This document shows, piece by piece, positions 63,824-64,000 of a stretch of DNA of 64,000 bases. Every line of letters starts with the position of its first letter. Position 1 is the first letter of the stretch. The stretch covers positions 1 to 64,000 of the forward strand of contig NZ_JAMTDX010000093.1 of the NCBI RefSeq assembly GCF_023806625.1, in the 5' to 3' direction. The translations under genes were made by a program, and so were the position numbers. Below the pieces are notes generated by a model, which saw nothing but the letters and a program-made list of their open reading frames with translations, was not told the origin of the DNA and searched no databases. The DNA comes from Accumulibacter sp. GTDB taxonomy: Bacteria > Pseudomonadota > Gammaproteobacteria > Burkholderiales > Rhodocyclaceae.

Positions 63824-64000
63824 TTGCCGTAGATATCCTTCGGGTCTCTGAGTACCGGGTCGAGCAGAACCCACGACTCGCCCTGCAATTGATGGAAGAA
63901 GCAGCTTTCGCGACCCGTGTGACAGGCGCTCCCGCCCCGCTGGTCGATCGCCAGCAAGAGGACGTCGCCGTCGCAGTCGGTGCGCAGTGAATGCACACGT
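63820..64000 (-). CDS. hisI: HisI, phosphoribosyl-AMP cyclohydrolase, 5' end outside window
   Basis: Only the last 60 codons are visible. The segment [20 protein letters not shown] and the zinc-site region [14 protein letters not shown] are diagnostic. The protein opens the adenine ring of PR-AMP in the third step of histidine synthesis. The stop TGA at 63820-63822 overlaps the hisE start. HisI and HisE are separate proteins here rather than fused. Confidence 0.95.
   Translation of the reverse strand, partial: RVHSLRTDCDGDVLLLAIDQRGGSACHTGRESCFFHQLQGESWVLLDPVLRDPKDIYGK

Overview
The window is GC-rich bacterial DNA, and most of it is a nearly complete polar-type flagellar and chemotaxis locus. 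Gene content suggests a betaproteobacterium, probably of the Rhodocyclales. The reasons are the FlhF/FlhG/FleS-FleR style of flagellar control, a MotC/MotD-type stator pair, two CheV paralogues, and a circularly permuted tmRNA gene encoding a tag ending ANDERFALAA. The order-level placement is inference from family knowledge and no genus is claimed.

Layout. 1-1491: one end of an IS66-family insertion sequence, lying against the truncated 5' part of a SWIM-domain helicase gene (1488-2141). 2243-4564: tex, reading leftwards. 4811-7870: a three-gene operon of FecR-domain protein, OmpA-type lipoprotein and CHASE2 class III nucleotide cyclase. 8008-15161: a chemoreceptor, two tandem cheV genes, cheY, cheZ and cheA, closed by a terminator. 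15340-23176: flhB-flhA-flhF-flhG-fliA-motC-motD, tightly packed. 23276-24878: flgN, flgM and flgA leftwards, with a consensus sigma-28 promoter before flgM. 25083-36550: flgBCDEFGHIJKL rightwards from a consensus sigma-54 promoter, ending in a small lipoprotein gene. 36547-47653: fliFGHIJKLMNOPQR, all leftwards. 47761-50720: fleS and fleR, then fliE behind its own sigma-54 promoter. 50745-51039: the permuted tmRNA gene with promoter and terminator. 51091-61236: accessory genes (a hypothetical protein, a phosphotransferase/P-loop kinase fusion, a type IIC-like P-type ATPase, a CorA-like transporter, a fructosamine-kinase-family protein, an Ala-rich lipoprotein and a GGDEF-hemerythrin cyclase). 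61429-64000: tatC, tatB, tatA, hinT, hisE and the 3' end of hisI, all leftwards.

How it works together. The window encodes the export gate (FlhAB, FliOPQR), the export ATPase complex (FliHIJ), MS and C rings (FliF, FliGMN), rod, hook, P and L rings, hook-length control (FliK), stator, the late sigma factor with its anti-sigma factor, placement GTPase/ATPase (FlhF/FlhG), and a sigma-54 two-component pair for mid-class genes. Promoters fit a tiered cascade: sigma-54 sites before flgB and fliE suit FleR-type activation, and the sigma-28 site before flgM suits FliA. Filament genes (fliC, fliD, fliS), cheR, cheB, cheW and a master regulator are not in this window.

Most notable points: the permuted tmRNA; NPGH instead of NPTH at the FlhB self-cleavage site; FlhG lacking the signature lysine of the deviant Walker A motif; GAFSGA in FleR; CheA with a low-complexity linker in place of P2 beside two CheV proteins; and the GGDEF-hemerythrin gene with a perfect 9-bp hairpin in its leader. 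I found no CRISPR array, no rRNA gene and no ordinary tRNA gene.
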